Assembly: GCF_026409565.1 (NCBI RefSeq)
Contig: NZ_CP112881.1
Location: forward strand, 1,473,501-1,537,500
Source: Sneathiella aquimaris
GTDB lineage: Bacteria > Pseudomonadota > Alphaproteobacteria > Sneathiellales > Sneathiellaceae
DNA: 64,000 bases
Direction: 5' to 3'
Part shown: positions 28,664 through 38,905 of the stretch, in pieces
Layout of the letters: every line of letters starts with the position of its first letter
Numbering within the stretch: the first letter of the stretch is position 1
The notes under the pieces: model-generated
What the model saw: only the letters and a program-made list of their open reading frames with translations
Database searches by the model: none
Told to the model about the DNA's origin: nothing
Made by a program: the position numbers and the translations under genes

Positions 28664-29137
28664 ATGACTTTTGATGCACTAGAATTTCGTTCCGCTTTGG
28701 GATGCTTTGCCACTGGTATCACTGTGGTTACATCCATGAAAGATGGACGAAGCCCACTGGGTATTACTGTGAATTCGTTTAGTTCGGTGTCCCTCGACCC
28801 GCCGCTTGTGCTGTTCAGCCTTGGCCATCAGGGAAATCACTGTCAGGAATTCAAGGATTCTGGGATCTTTGCGATTAACATTCTGAGCAGCGAACAAAAA
28901 TTTCTTTGTGATCGGTTTGCATCCCCCTTGGACGATCGTTTCAACGGCATCGAACATAAGATTGGTGAGAACGGAAGTCCGGTTTTCGAAGAGAGCCTTG
29001 CCGTGTTTGAATGTCAAACCCATGAAACTGTTGAGGCTGGCGATCATCTGATCTTCATTTGCCGGGTCACCAATGTGACATCTCACCCGGAAAAATCAGC
29101 GCTGCTGTTTAATAAAGGAGCCTTTCCGGTTCTTTAA
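28664..29137 (+). CDS. Flavin reductase domain protein
   Basis: This 157-residue protein belongs to the short-chain FMN-binding split-barrel flavin reductases, which supply reduced flavin to two-component monooxygenases. Family motifs are FRSALGCFATGITVVTS, PLGITVNSFSSVSLDPPLVLFSL, FAINILSSEQ and DHLIFICRVTNV. The expected GDH-type motif near the end is EAGDHLIFI. No oxygenase partner is adjacent; the next gene is convergent. The start has no ribosome site, and a perfect FNR-type box lies just upstream, so it may be expressed when oxygen is low. Confidence 0.9.
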   Translation: MTFDALEFRSALGCFATGITVVTSMKDGRSPLGITVNSFSSVSLDPPLVLFSLGHQGNHCQEFKDSGIFAINILSSEQKFLCDRFASPLDDRFNGIEHKIGENGSPVFEESLAVFECQTHETVEAGDHLIFICRVTNVTSHPEKSALLFNKGAFPVL

Positions 29138-29147
29138 GGGTACGGGT

Positions 29148-31541
29148 TCAAGGTTTCAAGATTAGCGTACCAATGGCATTCTTCGTGTAGTCAGCGGGGT
29201 CCGTTGACATTTTACGGTATTTTACTGCCGCCCATTCGTCCGCCATATCACTATAATATTTTGAGACGATATTCCCCGACTGGCCGGTAGAATGGATATA
29301 CACGGAATTATTGAGGTTGGATAAATCGTAGATGGCCCGTAAGGAAGCTGCATGGGTATTCGCAAAGGGCTGACTTTCGTCAGAATATTTATTGCGTCCT
29401 ACATTGATCGTATAGGTCCCGCCTGCCGAAGGAACTGAGATGTCGAAGATATTTTTCAGCAGGGTAACTTTGGAAAAAGGAAGGTGGTCACTATGAGCAA
29501 AATGTGCAGTTCCCCATTCCCAATGATCCAGATCATTGCCATACCGTTTCTGCAAGTCTTCCAAGGCCAATGCCAGTGAGGTTTGCAGAACGTCGTTACA
29601 GGTTTCTGTCTTTTCCGTGTTCCGGTTATCGCACCATCTGGACTGGCCGCTTACATTCAGTAACACATTCCGGATGAAGACGGGACGATGACGCCAATAA
29701 CGCGGGAACAGATCCCGAAGCTCATCTGCATAAATTGCTTTGTTTAGTTCTCTGATCCACCCGTTGAAAATAAGAGGAGCGTTTTGATCGATGGTCATGC
29801 GCCCATCCCAGATGCTGAGCGCAGTAAGAGCCTTGCGGGACAGATCGTCAACGGGTTTTGTTGTCAGCATAATATCAATGAGTTCGAGTGCCATTAAAGA
29901 CCTCACGTCAGTGTGCATATCTGAAAAGGTTTGAAGTGTATGTTTCTCTTCTTGCTCAAGTCGTTCTTGAATGCGTTTGGCTCTATAGGGTTTTGCCCAG
30001 TCACTCGTTATAAAATGGGGATAGTCGTCGGGGACAATTTTCTCATTCGCTGAATACAGAAATCCTTTAGCCGGGTTATAGCTTTGCGGCAAATCTTCAA
30101 ACGGTATAAATCCCTCCCAGTCATATTTTTTCAGCCAACCCGGTACGGGCAGACGTCCCATCGCAAGATTATCTTTATTGCGAACAGGAATATTTGCTGG
30201 CGCATAATATCCAATATTCCCATCAATATCGGCGTAAACCATATTCTGTTGCGGACTTGTAAATAATTGAATGGCCTTTTTAAATTCTTCCCAATTTTGG
30301 GCGGTCATCATTCTACTTGATGCCATCATGGACCCGTCCGTTTCCATCAGGCTCGTCCAGGCTAATGCCAGAACATGGTTTTCAGGGATGTCTTTTATGA
30401 CAGCCTTGTATATGTCTGAAAGAACAGGCCCATGGCGGGTTGAGCGGACTGAAATCGTTACGTCAGGCTGATCCTTGATCCGAATTATTTCCTGCCGTGT
30501 TGTAAACTCCTGCCAACCATCAGGGGTTTTGTATTGACGTGGATTTTCCAGGTTTATTTTTTCAACATACAAATCCTGCGTATCAGGTCCCGTGTTGGTG
30601 AAGCCCCAGGCAATCCTGTCGTTTCGGCCTAGAATAATGCCAGGAACGCCCGGTAATGTTGCACCGATTGCATTGAGACCCGGAGCTTCTAAATGGGCGA
30701 AATACCAGAGGGACGGCGCAGACAAACCCAGGTGGGGGTCATTTGCCAGTAAGGGGCGGCCACTTTGGGTTTTGTCACCGGAGACAACCCAGTTATTTGA
30801 ACCGGCGCCAGTAGGCAGAATGGCGGGGGCTGCTGTCAGGAGCTTTTGAAGTTCCAGATTGGCCAGTTGATATTCATTTTTGAAATCCGGCAGCGGCACT
30901 GTTTTATTACCGGGGTAGGGCGGGAAGAATTCGTTGACCTCTGATAACGACATAATGTTGGAGAGTTGAAGGCGACCGACCTCATTGGACCAGTTTTTAC
31001 CAAGATCCCAAGCCATCATTTTCGTCCACACGACTGAATCAATCGGGGTCCATTTTTCAGGTGTCACGCCAAGGATCAGAAACTCTGGAGGAAGGGCACC
31101 GGTCTGTTGCTCAAGGAAGGCATTCACACCTTTGGTATAACTTCTGATCAGCTTTTTTGTCTGACCGTCAAATTTGGCATAAGAAGCTTTTGCGGCTTTA
31201 TAAAACCCAACAGTGCGAAGGAATTTGTCAGTCTCAAGTGTCGCATTTCCCAAAACTTCTGATAATCTTCCCGCCCCGGTTCGACGGTTCATTTCCATTT
31301 GCCAAAGCCGGTCCTGCGCGTGAACAAAACCCAGTCCAAACATGACATCTTGGAAATTCTGTCCTTTAATATGGGGCACGCCGGATGCGTCCCGAAGAAT
31401 AGAGACGGGGTGGGTTATACCTACGATCTGTATCTCGCCCTCTGTTTTCGGAAGAGAAGTACGTAAATAAAGATAGCCACCGGCAGCAAACAAGATGAAC
31501 AAAAGTGCGAGAGCAATAAGTCCAGTTGTGAAAAATTTCAT
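29148..31541 (-). CDS. Penicillin acylase family protein (N-terminal nucleophile amidase)
   Basis: Family members hydrolyse amides such as beta-lactam side chains or acyl-homoserine lactones after self-cleavage. The 797-residue precursor starts with a signal or signal-anchor helix (LIALALLFILFAAGGYLYL). The alpha-chain region has GVPHIKGQNFQDVMFGLGFVHAQDRLWQME. The nucleophile Ser is about S248 in GAGSNNWVVSG, with a spacer before it. Later motifs include NDPHLGLSAPSLWYFAH and the IDGNIGYYAPANIPVR block. The physiological substrate is unknown. It would act in the periplasm. Confidence 0.9.
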   Translation of the reverse strand: MKFFTTGLIALALLFILFAAGGYLYLRTSLPKTEGEIQIVGITHPVSILRDASGVPHIKGQNFQDVMFGLGFVHAQDRLWQMEMNRRTGAGRLSEVLGNATLETDKFLRTVGFYKAAKASYAKFDGQTKKLIRSYTKGVNAFLEQQTGALPPEFLILGVTPEKWTPIDSVVWTKMMAWDLGKNWSNEVGRLQLSNIMSLSEVNEFFPPYPGNKTVPLPDFKNEYQLANLELQKLLTAAPAILPTGAGSNNWVVSGDKTQSGRPLLANDPHLGLSAPSLWYFAHLEAPGLNAIGATLPGVPGIILGRNDRIAWGFTNTGPDTQDLYVEKINLENPRQYKTPDGWQEFTTRQEIIRIKDQPDVTISVRSTRHGPVLSDIYKAVIKDIPENHVLALAWTSLMETDGSMMASSRMMTAQNWEEFKKAIQLFTSPQQNMVYADIDGNIGYYAPANIPVRNKDNLAMGRLPVPGWLKKYDWEGFIPFEDLPQSYNPAKGFLYSANEKIVPDDYPHFITSDWAKPYRAKRIQERLEQEEKHTLQTFSDMHTDVRSLMALELIDIMLTTKPVDDLSRKALTALSIWDGRMTIDQNAPLIFNGWIRELNKAIYADELRDLFPRYWRHRPVFIRNVLLNVSGQSRWCDNRNTEKTETCNDVLQTSLALALEDLQKRYGNDLDHWEWGTAHFAHSDHLPFSKVTLLKNIFDISVPSAGGTYTINVGRNKYSDESQPFANTHAASLRAIYDLSNLNNSVYIHSTGQSGNIVSKYYSDMADEWAAVKYRKMSTDPADYTKNAIGTLILKP

Positions 31542-31696
31542 TTTCTTCTCCCCTATTGCTGCGCATTGTTGCTCTGATTAAGATGAAAAACAAGATGAGG
31601 CTGGACCGAAGCTCAACAGTTTATGCTTTGATCGAACGATGCATGCCTTTAAAAGAATGAGACGCGCAGTCTAACAGGACGCAGGAGGTTCTATAA

Positions 31697-32575
31697 ATGA
31701 GTAAAAAAGCTGCCTTTATTGGCTTAGGTGTTATGGGCTATCCCATGGCAGGATATTTGCAAAAAGCCGGTTATGACGTGACTGTTTACAACCGTACAGC
31801 GTCGAAAGCGGAAAAATGGGCTGCGGAGTATGGTGGAACATTTGCAGTAACACCCCGTGAGGCGGCTATGGGCGCAGACATCGTTATGGCTTGTGTTGGC
31901 AACGATGATGACTTGCGCAGCGTTGTTCTGGGAGAAGATGGGGCATTTGCAGGTATGGCAAATGGCACTTTGTTCGTTGATCATACAACGGCCTCTGCGG
32001 AGGTTGCGACCGAACTGGCTCAGATCGGCAAGGAAGCGGGCATCGGATTTGTTGATGCCCCTGTATCCGGTGGACAAGCCGGTGCAGAAAAGGGTGTTTT
32101 GACGGTGATGTGCGGCGGGGAACAATCAGATTTCGACCGTGCTGCTGTTGCTATCGATGCGTATTCTCAAGCCTGTATGCGGATGGGAGAGGTTGGCGCT
32201 GGACAGCTTGCCAAGATGGTTAATCAGATTTGTATCGCGGGCGTGGTGCAGGGTCTGTCTGAAGGGATCCATTTTGCCCAAAAAGCAGGTCTGGATGCAG
32301 AAAAGGTTATTGAAGTCATTTCCAAAGGAGCCGCACAAAGCTGGCAGATGGAAAACCGTTATAAGTCAATGATCAAAGGGGATTTTGATTTCGGATTTGC
32401 CGTGGACTGGATGCGTAAAGACCTCGGCATTTGCCTCAGCACTGCGAACCAGATCGGCGCAAGTCTTCCAAATACAGCCGTCGTCGACCAATATTACGGG
32501 GACGTCCAGCAGATGGGAGGCGGGCGAATGGATACCTCCAGCCTTATCACACGCCTTCGTAAGCTGAGCGATTAA
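31697..32575 (+). CDS. NAD(P)-dependent beta-hydroxyacid dehydrogenase (3-hydroxyisobutyrate dehydrogenase family)
   Basis: The N-terminal Rossmann motif FIGLGVMGYPMAGYLQKAGY is the family signature, followed by VDHTTASAEVATEL, the substrate loop FVDAPVSGGQAGAEKGVLTVMCGG and the catalytic Lys in GAGQLAKMVNQ. The 292-residue length is normal. Candidate reactions are oxidation of 3-hydroxyisobutyrate or reduction of a semialdehyde such as tartronate semialdehyde. Two valine-catabolism-like genes lie 5 kb downstream, but this gene is not in their operon, so a role as MmsB is only a possibility. GGAGG lies before the ATG. The stop overlaps that of the convergent CAP gene at TTAA. Confidence 0.9.
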   Translation: MSKKAAFIGLGVMGYPMAGYLQKAGYDVTVYNRTASKAEKWAAEYGGTFAVTPREAAMGADIVMACVGNDDDLRSVVLGEDGAFAGMANGTLFVDHTTASAEVATELAQIGKEAGIGFVDAPVSGGQAGAEKGVLTVMCGGEQSDFDRAAVAIDAYSQACMRMGEVGAGQLAKMVNQICIAGVVQGLSEGIHFAQKAGLDAEKVIEVISKGAAQSWQMENRYKSMIKGDFDFGFAVDWMRKDLGICLSTANQIGASLPNTAVVDQYYGDVQQMGGGRMDTSSLITRLRKLSD

Positions 32576-33108
32576 TTTTTTGCAGGCTGCTCGATTTCGG
32601 GATCAGGTTTGACAGGTGATACCGCGACAGGGGAAGCCGGATGACGCGCTGGTTCTTCAGAATTTGACAAAGAGGAAGGTTGCGGACCTTTTTCTTTGTT
32701 TTCTGGCAGCACCGATTGGATAAATGACGCGGACCAGAAAGCAAGTCCAGCAGTATTGCGCGCGATCGGCGATATCGCCAGACCAACCCCGACATGAGAA
32801 TATGTGGGATCAAGTAAAGTTGCCCGGTGGGGTTCGCTCTCACTCCAAAGTATCAGGACTTCTGATGCCTCTGCTTTGCCAAGGGCCACGTTTTCAGCGG
32901 CTGTTAAATATTGGATACCCTCAGCCGTAAGCCGGTCAGTGAAGCTGCTGTTATTCTCTCCAACATGCGACAGAGTATTATTCTGCTGCATGAAAAAGGC
33001 ATGTTTGGCCGCGGCAGCATCTAAACTTGCATCTTGTTTAAGGGACGGGATATTCTCCGTTTCCCGAAATGTATTGATTAACTTGACGAGTTCCGTATCC
33101 AAATCCAT
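32572..33108 (-). CDS. CAP/SCP-domain protein without an apparent signal peptide
   Basis: The 178-residue product starts at the ATG at 33108, with AAGGGA six bases upstream; the open frame to 33363 runs into the divergent gene and is not family-like. The CAP fold is clear: LIWNTFR-type start (LVKLINTFRETENIP), AAAKHAFFMQQNNTLSH, then AENVALG, WSESEPHRATLLDPTYSHVGVGLA and WSASFIQ. The catalytic-like His and Glu residues are kept. A Pro/Ser-rich tail follows (residues 135-178). No signal peptide or lipobox is visible, unlike most bacterial CAP proteins. It ends in a four-base convergent overlap. Confidence 0.88.
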   Translation of the reverse strand: MDLDTELVKLINTFRETENIPSLKQDASLDAAAAKHAFFMQQNNTLSHVGENNSSFTDRLTAEGIQYLTAAENVALGKAEASEVLILWSESEPHRATLLDPTYSHVGVGLAISPIARNTAGLAFWSASFIQSVLPENKEKGPQPSSLSNSEEPARHPASPVAVSPVKPDPEIEQPAKN

Positions 33109-33195
33109 CAATTTTCCCTTATGCCGTTTTCTGGGTGAGTGAAAAAGTAATGATGGAATAACGTTTGCTGAATTTATTTGTGAATGAGGTTTTCT

Positions 33196-34347
33196 GTGAA
33201 TAATAAAAAAACAACCCTGACCGTAGAAACAATTTTGGCGCAAGGTCTGGGTTGGATGGATGACGCGAATAACGGTCTGATCCCTGGTATCTTTCCAGGA
33301 ACAACATTCGAACGGGAAGCGGATAACAGCTATCCCAATGGCCGGGTGTATACACGTGACCAAAACCCGAATTATGATCAGCCTGAAGCTGTTCTTGCCG
33401 CGTTGGAAGCCGGCGAGGATGCGCTGTTGTTTTCATCCGGGATGTCGGCAGCTGTCAGTGTTTTTCAAGCCTTGAAACCCGGCGACCACATAGTGGCACC
33501 AGAGGTTATGTATTGGGCGTTGCGTAACTGGTTGCTGACACTGGGTAGCGAATGGGGATTAAAGGTAACGTTTGTGCCCAATGGTGACATCGATGCGTTA
33601 AAGAAGGCAGTTATTCCTGGTGAAACGGTTTTACTGTGGATGGAGACACCTGCAAATCCGACATGGGTTGTTGATGATATTGCCGCCTGGGCCGAGGTTG
33701 CGCAATCGGTTGGGGCTTTTCTAGCGGTCGACAATACAGTTGCCACACCGTTGTTATGCCGTCCGATCGACTTTGGTGCGGATATCGTTATGCATTCTGC
33801 AACCAAGTACTTAAATGGTCATTCAGATGTTCTGGCCGGGGCCCTGATTACTAAAAATCAGGACGGTTTCTGGGATCGTGTGAAAAAAGTAAGAAATGCA
33901 GGGGGCGCCGTCCTCGGACCGTTTGAGGCATGGCTTTTAATGCGCGGGATGCGGACAATGTCTGTTCGTGTTCGTCAGGCGTGCAACAACGCAATGGCGA
34001 TTGCACGGGCGCTGGAAAATCACCCGGATGTTGAAGAAGTTCTTTATCCGGGTTTGGAAAGTCATCCGGGGCACGCTATTTCCAAAAAACAAATGTCAGG
34101 TGGTTTTGGCGGCATGATGAGTGTGCGTGTCAAGGGCGGGGAAAGTGCTGCTGTCAAAGTAGCTGCCAATCTTCAGCTATTCAAGCGCGCCACCTCGTTG
34201 GGCGGTGTGGAAAGCCTTGTAGAACATCGCGCCAGTATAGAGGGCGAAGGCACGCCGTGCCCTGCAGATCTTTTAAGACTTTCCATTGGCATTGAGAATT
34301 CAGATGATTTGATTGCCGATTTGAAACAGGGACTGGAGGCGGAATGA
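33196..34347 (+). CDS. Cystathionine gamma-synthase/beta-lyase family PLP enzyme
   Basis: This is a trans-sulfuration family enzyme acting on sulfur amino acids. Motifs: PGTTFEREAD, ALLFSSGMSAAVSVFQAL, ETPANPTWVVDDI, AVDNTVATPLLCRPIDFGADIVMHSATKYLNGHSD with the PLP Lys, and SLGGVESLVEH near the end. I start it at the GTG at 33196 since GAGG is seven bases upstream; an in-frame ATG at 33184 has no ribosome site and GAGG would lie inside the coding region. It overlaps the next SDR gene by ATGA. Synthase, lyase or methionine gamma-lyase activity cannot be separated by eye. Confidence 0.92.
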   Translation: MNNKKTTLTVETILAQGLGWMDDANNGLIPGIFPGTTFEREADNSYPNGRVYTRDQNPNYDQPEAVLAALEAGEDALLFSSGMSAAVSVFQALKPGDHIVAPEVMYWALRNWLLTLGSEWGLKVTFVPNGDIDALKKAVIPGETVLLWMETPANPTWVVDDIAAWAEVAQSVGAFLAVDNTVATPLLCRPIDFGADIVMHSATKYLNGHSDVLAGALITKNQDGFWDRVKKVRNAGGAVLGPFEAWLLMRGMRTMSVRVRQACNNAMAIARALENHPDVEEVLYPGLESHPGHAISKKQMSGGFGGMMSVRVKGGESAAVKVAANLQLFKRATSLGGVESLVEHRASIEGEGTPCPADLLRLSIGIENSDDLIADLKQGLEAE

Positions 34348-35090
34348 AGGGCTCTATCATCATCACAGGGGCTAGCCGCGGAATTGGGGCCAGTCTCGCT
34401 GTAAGGGCCGCGGCCGCTGGGTACGAAGTCTGTGTAAACTTTCACAGCAACCAAGGGGCCGCTGATGAAGTTGTTCAGAAGATAACAGAGGCTGGCGGAC
34501 GGGCAATCGCTGTACAGGGTGATGTGGCGGTGGAGCAGGATATTCTATCCCTGTTCAAAACCGTTGATCGTGAACTCGCCCCGTTGACGGCTCTTGTCAA
34601 TAATGCCGGTATTCTGGAAACCCATGCCAGCGTTACAGATATGACCTTTGATCGCTTGCAACGGGTGATGACAACGAATGTGACAGGTTCGTTTTTATGC
34701 GCCAAAGAAGCGGTGACACGCATGGCTTTGTCCAAAGGAGGACAGGGCGGCGGTATTGTGAATATATCCTCGGTAGCAGCGCGCCTTGGGTCACCTCATG
34801 AATATGTTGACTATGCCGCGTCTAAAGGTGCCATCGATGCGTTTACAATCGGTCTTGCAAAAGAAGTGGCGGAAGACGGTATTCGGGTCAATGCTGTCAG
34901 GCCCGGTGTGATTTATACGGATATTCATAAATTGGGCGGAGAGCCTGATCGCGTGGATCGCGTTAAAGAAAATGTGCCAATGAAACGCGGCGGGTTGCCT
35001 GAAGAGGTCGCAAAAGCGGCGTTATGGCTGTTGTCAGAAGAAGCCAGTTATTCGACTGGCATTCTTCTGGATGTCAGCGGGGGGCGCTAG
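34344..35090 (+). CDS. Short-chain dehydrogenase/reductase
   Basis: This is a classical SDR of 248 residues. The NAD(P) motif is TGASRGIGASLAV, then LVNNAGIL, the catalytic Ser in VNISSVAARLG, and YAASKGA with Tyr and Lys. The NFHSNQGAADEVV segment after the second strand is typical of NADP-preferring glucose/ribitol dehydrogenase-like oxidoreductases. The start lies inside the stop of the PLP enzyme gene (ATGA), which indicates translational coupling. The substrate is unknown. Confidence 0.93.
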   Translation: MKGSIIITGASRGIGASLAVRAAAAGYEVCVNFHSNQGAADEVVQKITEAGGRAIAVQGDVAVEQDILSLFKTVDRELAPLTALVNNAGILETHASVTDMTFDRLQRVMTTNVTGSFLCAKEAVTRMALSKGGQGGGIVNISSVAARLGSPHEYVDYAASKGAIDAFTIGLAKEVAEDGIRVNAVRPGVIYTDIHKLGGEPDRVDRVKENVPMKRGGLPEEVAKAALWLLSEEASYSTGILLDVSGGR

Positions 35091-35100
35091 TTGAAGTGCG

Positions 35101-36294
<1,194 letters not shown>

Positions 36295-36298
36295 TCAC

Positions 36299-37450
36299 AT
36301 GGACTTTAATCTGACAGAAGACCAGACCCTGATAAAGGATATGGCACGGGCATTTGCAACAGACGTTTTTGCGCCAAACGCAGAAAAATGGGATGAAGAA
36401 AAGATTTTTCCTGTTGATGAGTTGCGTCAGGCAGCAGAGCTTGGATTCGCCGGTATTTACGTTGATGAGGAATATGGCGGATCCAATCTGTCGCGGCTAG
36501 ATGCTGCCATTATTTTTGAGGAATTGGCGTCTGGCTGTACATCAACCGCCGCGTATATCTCGATCCACAATATGGCGAGCTGGATGATCGACAGTTTTGG
36601 ATCTGATGCGGTGCGGGCAAAATTTTTGCCTAAACTGACAACGATGGAGCATTTTGCCAGTTATTGTCTAACTGAACCGGGCGCTGGTTCTGATGCCGCA
36701 TCCCTTAAAACCAAGGCCGTTCGAGATGGTGACGACTATGTTATCAATGGTGGAAAGGCCTTTATTTCCGGGGGCGGAAGGGCTGATGTGTATGTGACGA
36801 TGGTGCGAACAGGGGACGATAGCGCTGGCGGCGTCAGCTGTCTGGTTATTCCCAAAGACGCGCCGGGGATCAGTTTTGGGGCTCAAGAACGGAAAATGGG
36901 TTGGAATTCGCAACCAACTGCACAGGTATTGTTTGATGATTGCCGTGTTCCGGTCGAAAATCTGGTGGGTGCAGAAGGAGAAGGCTTCAAGATTGCCATG
37001 AAAGGCCTGGATGGGGGACGGCTTAACATCGGCGCCTGTTCCATTGGCGCGGCGCGGGCCTGTCTTGAAGCGGCACAGGATTATACCGCCGATCGAAAAC
37101 AGTTTGGCAAACCTGTTGGCCAATTTCAGTCCGTCCAGTTCAATCTGGCCGATATGGCAACGGAATTGGAAGCCTCTCGCCTGATGATCCGTCAGGCAGC
37201 CAGCAAGCTGGATGCAAAAGACCCGGAGGCCACGTTATTTTGTGCAATGGCCAAACGGTTGGCGACGGATACAGGGTTTGATGTCTGTAACAAAGCCTTG
37301 CAGTTGCATGGTGGCTATGGATATTTGAGGGATTTTCCGATCGAACGGTATGTGCGTGATACACGTGTTCATCAGATTCTCGAAGGTACAAATGAAATCA
37401 TGCGGGTAGTTGTTTCCCGCAAATTACAAGAAGGTCAGGGGCGTGCCTAA
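36299..37450 (+). CDS. Acyl-CoA dehydrogenase, isobutyryl-CoA dehydrogenase-like
   Basis: The 383-residue flavoprotein would oxidise a branched-chain acyl-CoA and pass electrons to ETF. Motifs are YCLTEPGAGSDAASLKT, KAFISGGGRADVYV, RKQFGKPVGQFQSVQFNLADMA and the C-terminal QILEGTNEIMRVVVSR with the catalytic Glu nearby (HQILEGT). The pattern most resembles human ACAD8. The next gene, a probable 3-hydroxyisobutyryl-CoA hydrolase, starts two bases after its stop, which supports a role in valine breakdown. Confidence 0.92.
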   Translation: MDFNLTEDQTLIKDMARAFATDVFAPNAEKWDEEKIFPVDELRQAAELGFAGIYVDEEYGGSNLSRLDAAIIFEELASGCTSTAAYISIHNMASWMIDSFGSDAVRAKFLPKLTTMEHFASYCLTEPGAGSDAASLKTKAVRDGDDYVINGGKAFISGGGRADVYVTMVRTGDDSAGGVSCLVIPKDAPGISFGAQERKMGWNSQPTAQVLFDDCRVPVENLVGAEGEGFKIAMKGLDGGRLNIGACSIGAARACLEAAQDYTADRKQFGKPVGQFQSVQFNLADMATELEASRLMIRQAASKLDAKDPEATLFCAMAKRLATDTGFDVCNKALQLHGGYGYLRDFPIERYVRDTRVHQILEGTNEIMRVVVSRKLQEGQGRA

Positions 37451-37451
37451 C

Positions 37452-38516
37452 ATGTCAATGTCAGTGGATCAGGAAATTTACTTTGAACAGAAGGGGCAGC
37501 TTGGTGTCATCCTTCTAAATCGCCCCAAAGCGCTGAATGCGCTGACGCATGAAATGGCGATTGCGTTGCATGCGAAACTTGACGACTGGGCTGCGGATAA
37601 CACGGTTCAGGCTGTTTTGATTAAAGGCGCCGGCGAGAAAGCCTTTTGCGCGGGCGGTGATATCGTCAAACTTTATAATGAAGGCAAGGCCGGTGGGGAT
37701 TACCCTTATCGGTTCTATGAAGACGAATATAAATGTAATGCGGCGATCAAGCATTTCCCAAAACCGTATATCGCTTTTATGGATGGTATCGTTATGGGAG
37801 GTGGCGTCGGTGTTTCGGTTCATGGCAGTCATTGTATCGCAACGGAACGGACCCTGTTTGCGATGCCAGAATCCGGAATTGGTCTTTTCCCGGATGTTGG
37901 TGGAACGTATTTTTTGCCCCGGTGTCCGGGCGAAATCGGGATGTATTTGGGGCTGACGGGCGCTCGTCTTAAGGCCGCTGATACAGTTTATGCCGGTGTG
38001 GCCAGCACATATATCCAGTCCGTAAATCTGGACGGGTTAGAGCAGTCTTTGGCCAGTATGCAGTTCTCCAAAGATCCGCACGGCGATATCGATCAGTTGA
38101 TCGCTGTATATGCTGAGCAAACGGAAACGCCACCACTGGAGAAATACCGGGCGAAAATTGATAAACATTTCAGGGCTGATAGCGTGGAAGGAATTTTGGC
38201 CAGCCTTGATGATGCGGGGGACGAGTGGGCGGCGAAAACGGCAGCTGGCTTGCGGTCCAAATCACCTACCAGCATGAAAGTCACTTGCCGTCAAATCAGG
38301 GCAGGGGCGTCAAAAACATTCGACGACTGCGTGAAACTGGAATGGAGAATGGTTAACCGGATCATCAAGGGGCATGATTTTTATGAAGGCACCCGGGCAG
38401 TTGTTATCGATAAAGATCAGAAGCCTGTTTGGTCACCCGCTACACTTGAGGACGTGAAAGACGAAGATATTGATTCGTATTTTACACCCCTGGCAGCAGG
38501 TGACTTGAATATTTAA
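37452..38516 (+). CDS. 3-Hydroxyisobutyryl-CoA hydrolase-like enoyl-CoA hydratase family protein
   Basis: The crotonase-fold protein has ILLNRPKALNALTHEMA, GAGEKAFCAGGDIVKLYNEGK, GIVMGGGVGVSVHGSH, and ESGIGLFPDVGGTYFLPRCPG. The FCAGGDI and GIGLFPDVG blocks with a long C-terminal extension (354 residues) are typical of HIBCH, the valine-pathway hydrolase, rather than of 260-residue hydratases. The start is the ATG at 37452, one base after the acyl-CoA dehydrogenase stop; a longer frame overlaps that gene. It forms a two-gene operon with it. Confidence 0.9.
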   Translation: MSMSVDQEIYFEQKGQLGVILLNRPKALNALTHEMAIALHAKLDDWAADNTVQAVLIKGAGEKAFCAGGDIVKLYNEGKAGGDYPYRFYEDEYKCNAAIKHFPKPYIAFMDGIVMGGGVGVSVHGSHCIATERTLFAMPESGIGLFPDVGGTYFLPRCPGEIGMYLGLTGARLKAADTVYAGVASTYIQSVNLDGLEQSLASMQFSKDPHGDIDQLIAVYAEQTETPPLEKYRAKIDKHFRADSVEGILASLDDAGDEWAAKTAAGLRSKSPTSMKVTCRQIRAGASKTFDDCVKLEWRMVNRIIKGHDFYEGTRAVVIDKDQKPVWSPATLEDVKDEDIDSYFTPLAAGDLNI

Positions 38517-38538
38517 GAAAATAAAGTAATCGGTAAGG

Positions 38539-38835
38539 TCAGGCAGGCTGATATCCATCAAGAATGATGAATTGGCCTGTCGCCGCATTTTCTCGTTCCG
38601 CTCTGGCTCTGCTATATTCACGGCTATCATAACATTTCCGAGCCGTTTCGTAGTCCGGGAATTTTACAATTACAACCCGTTGGGTTTCTGTCTCGCCTTC
38701 CAGCGTGTCCATTGCACCGCCGCGGGTAAGATACTCTCCGCCATATTTGTTGATCGCAATTGGCGCTAGCTTTTTATATTCTTCGTACTGAACCGGATCT
38801 TTTACGTTCACACGGGCGACCATGTAAGCAGGCAT
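38539..38835 (-). CDS. DUF1330 family protein
   Basis: This small 98-residue protein has a ferredoxin-like dimeric alpha/beta-barrel fold. The family pattern is clear: MPAYMVARVNVKDPVQYEEYK, GGEYLTRGG, RVVIVKFPDYETARKCYDS and EYSRARAERENAA. I use the ATG at 38835 since AAGGAAC lies six bases upstream; the longer open frame overlaps the divergent hydratase gene. The function of DUF1330 is not established. It is flanked by acyl-CoA genes on the other strand. Confidence 0.92.
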   Translation of the reverse strand: MPAYMVARVNVKDPVQYEEYKKLAPIAINKYGGEYLTRGGAMDTLEGETETQRVVIVKFPDYETARKCYDSREYSRARAERENAATGQFIILDGYQPA

Positions 38836-38905
38836 ATTTCGTTCCTTCTTTTTACAGCTATTTCCTGATACCTTAGATTGAAAAAGAACAATAAGGGGGC
38901 TGCCT

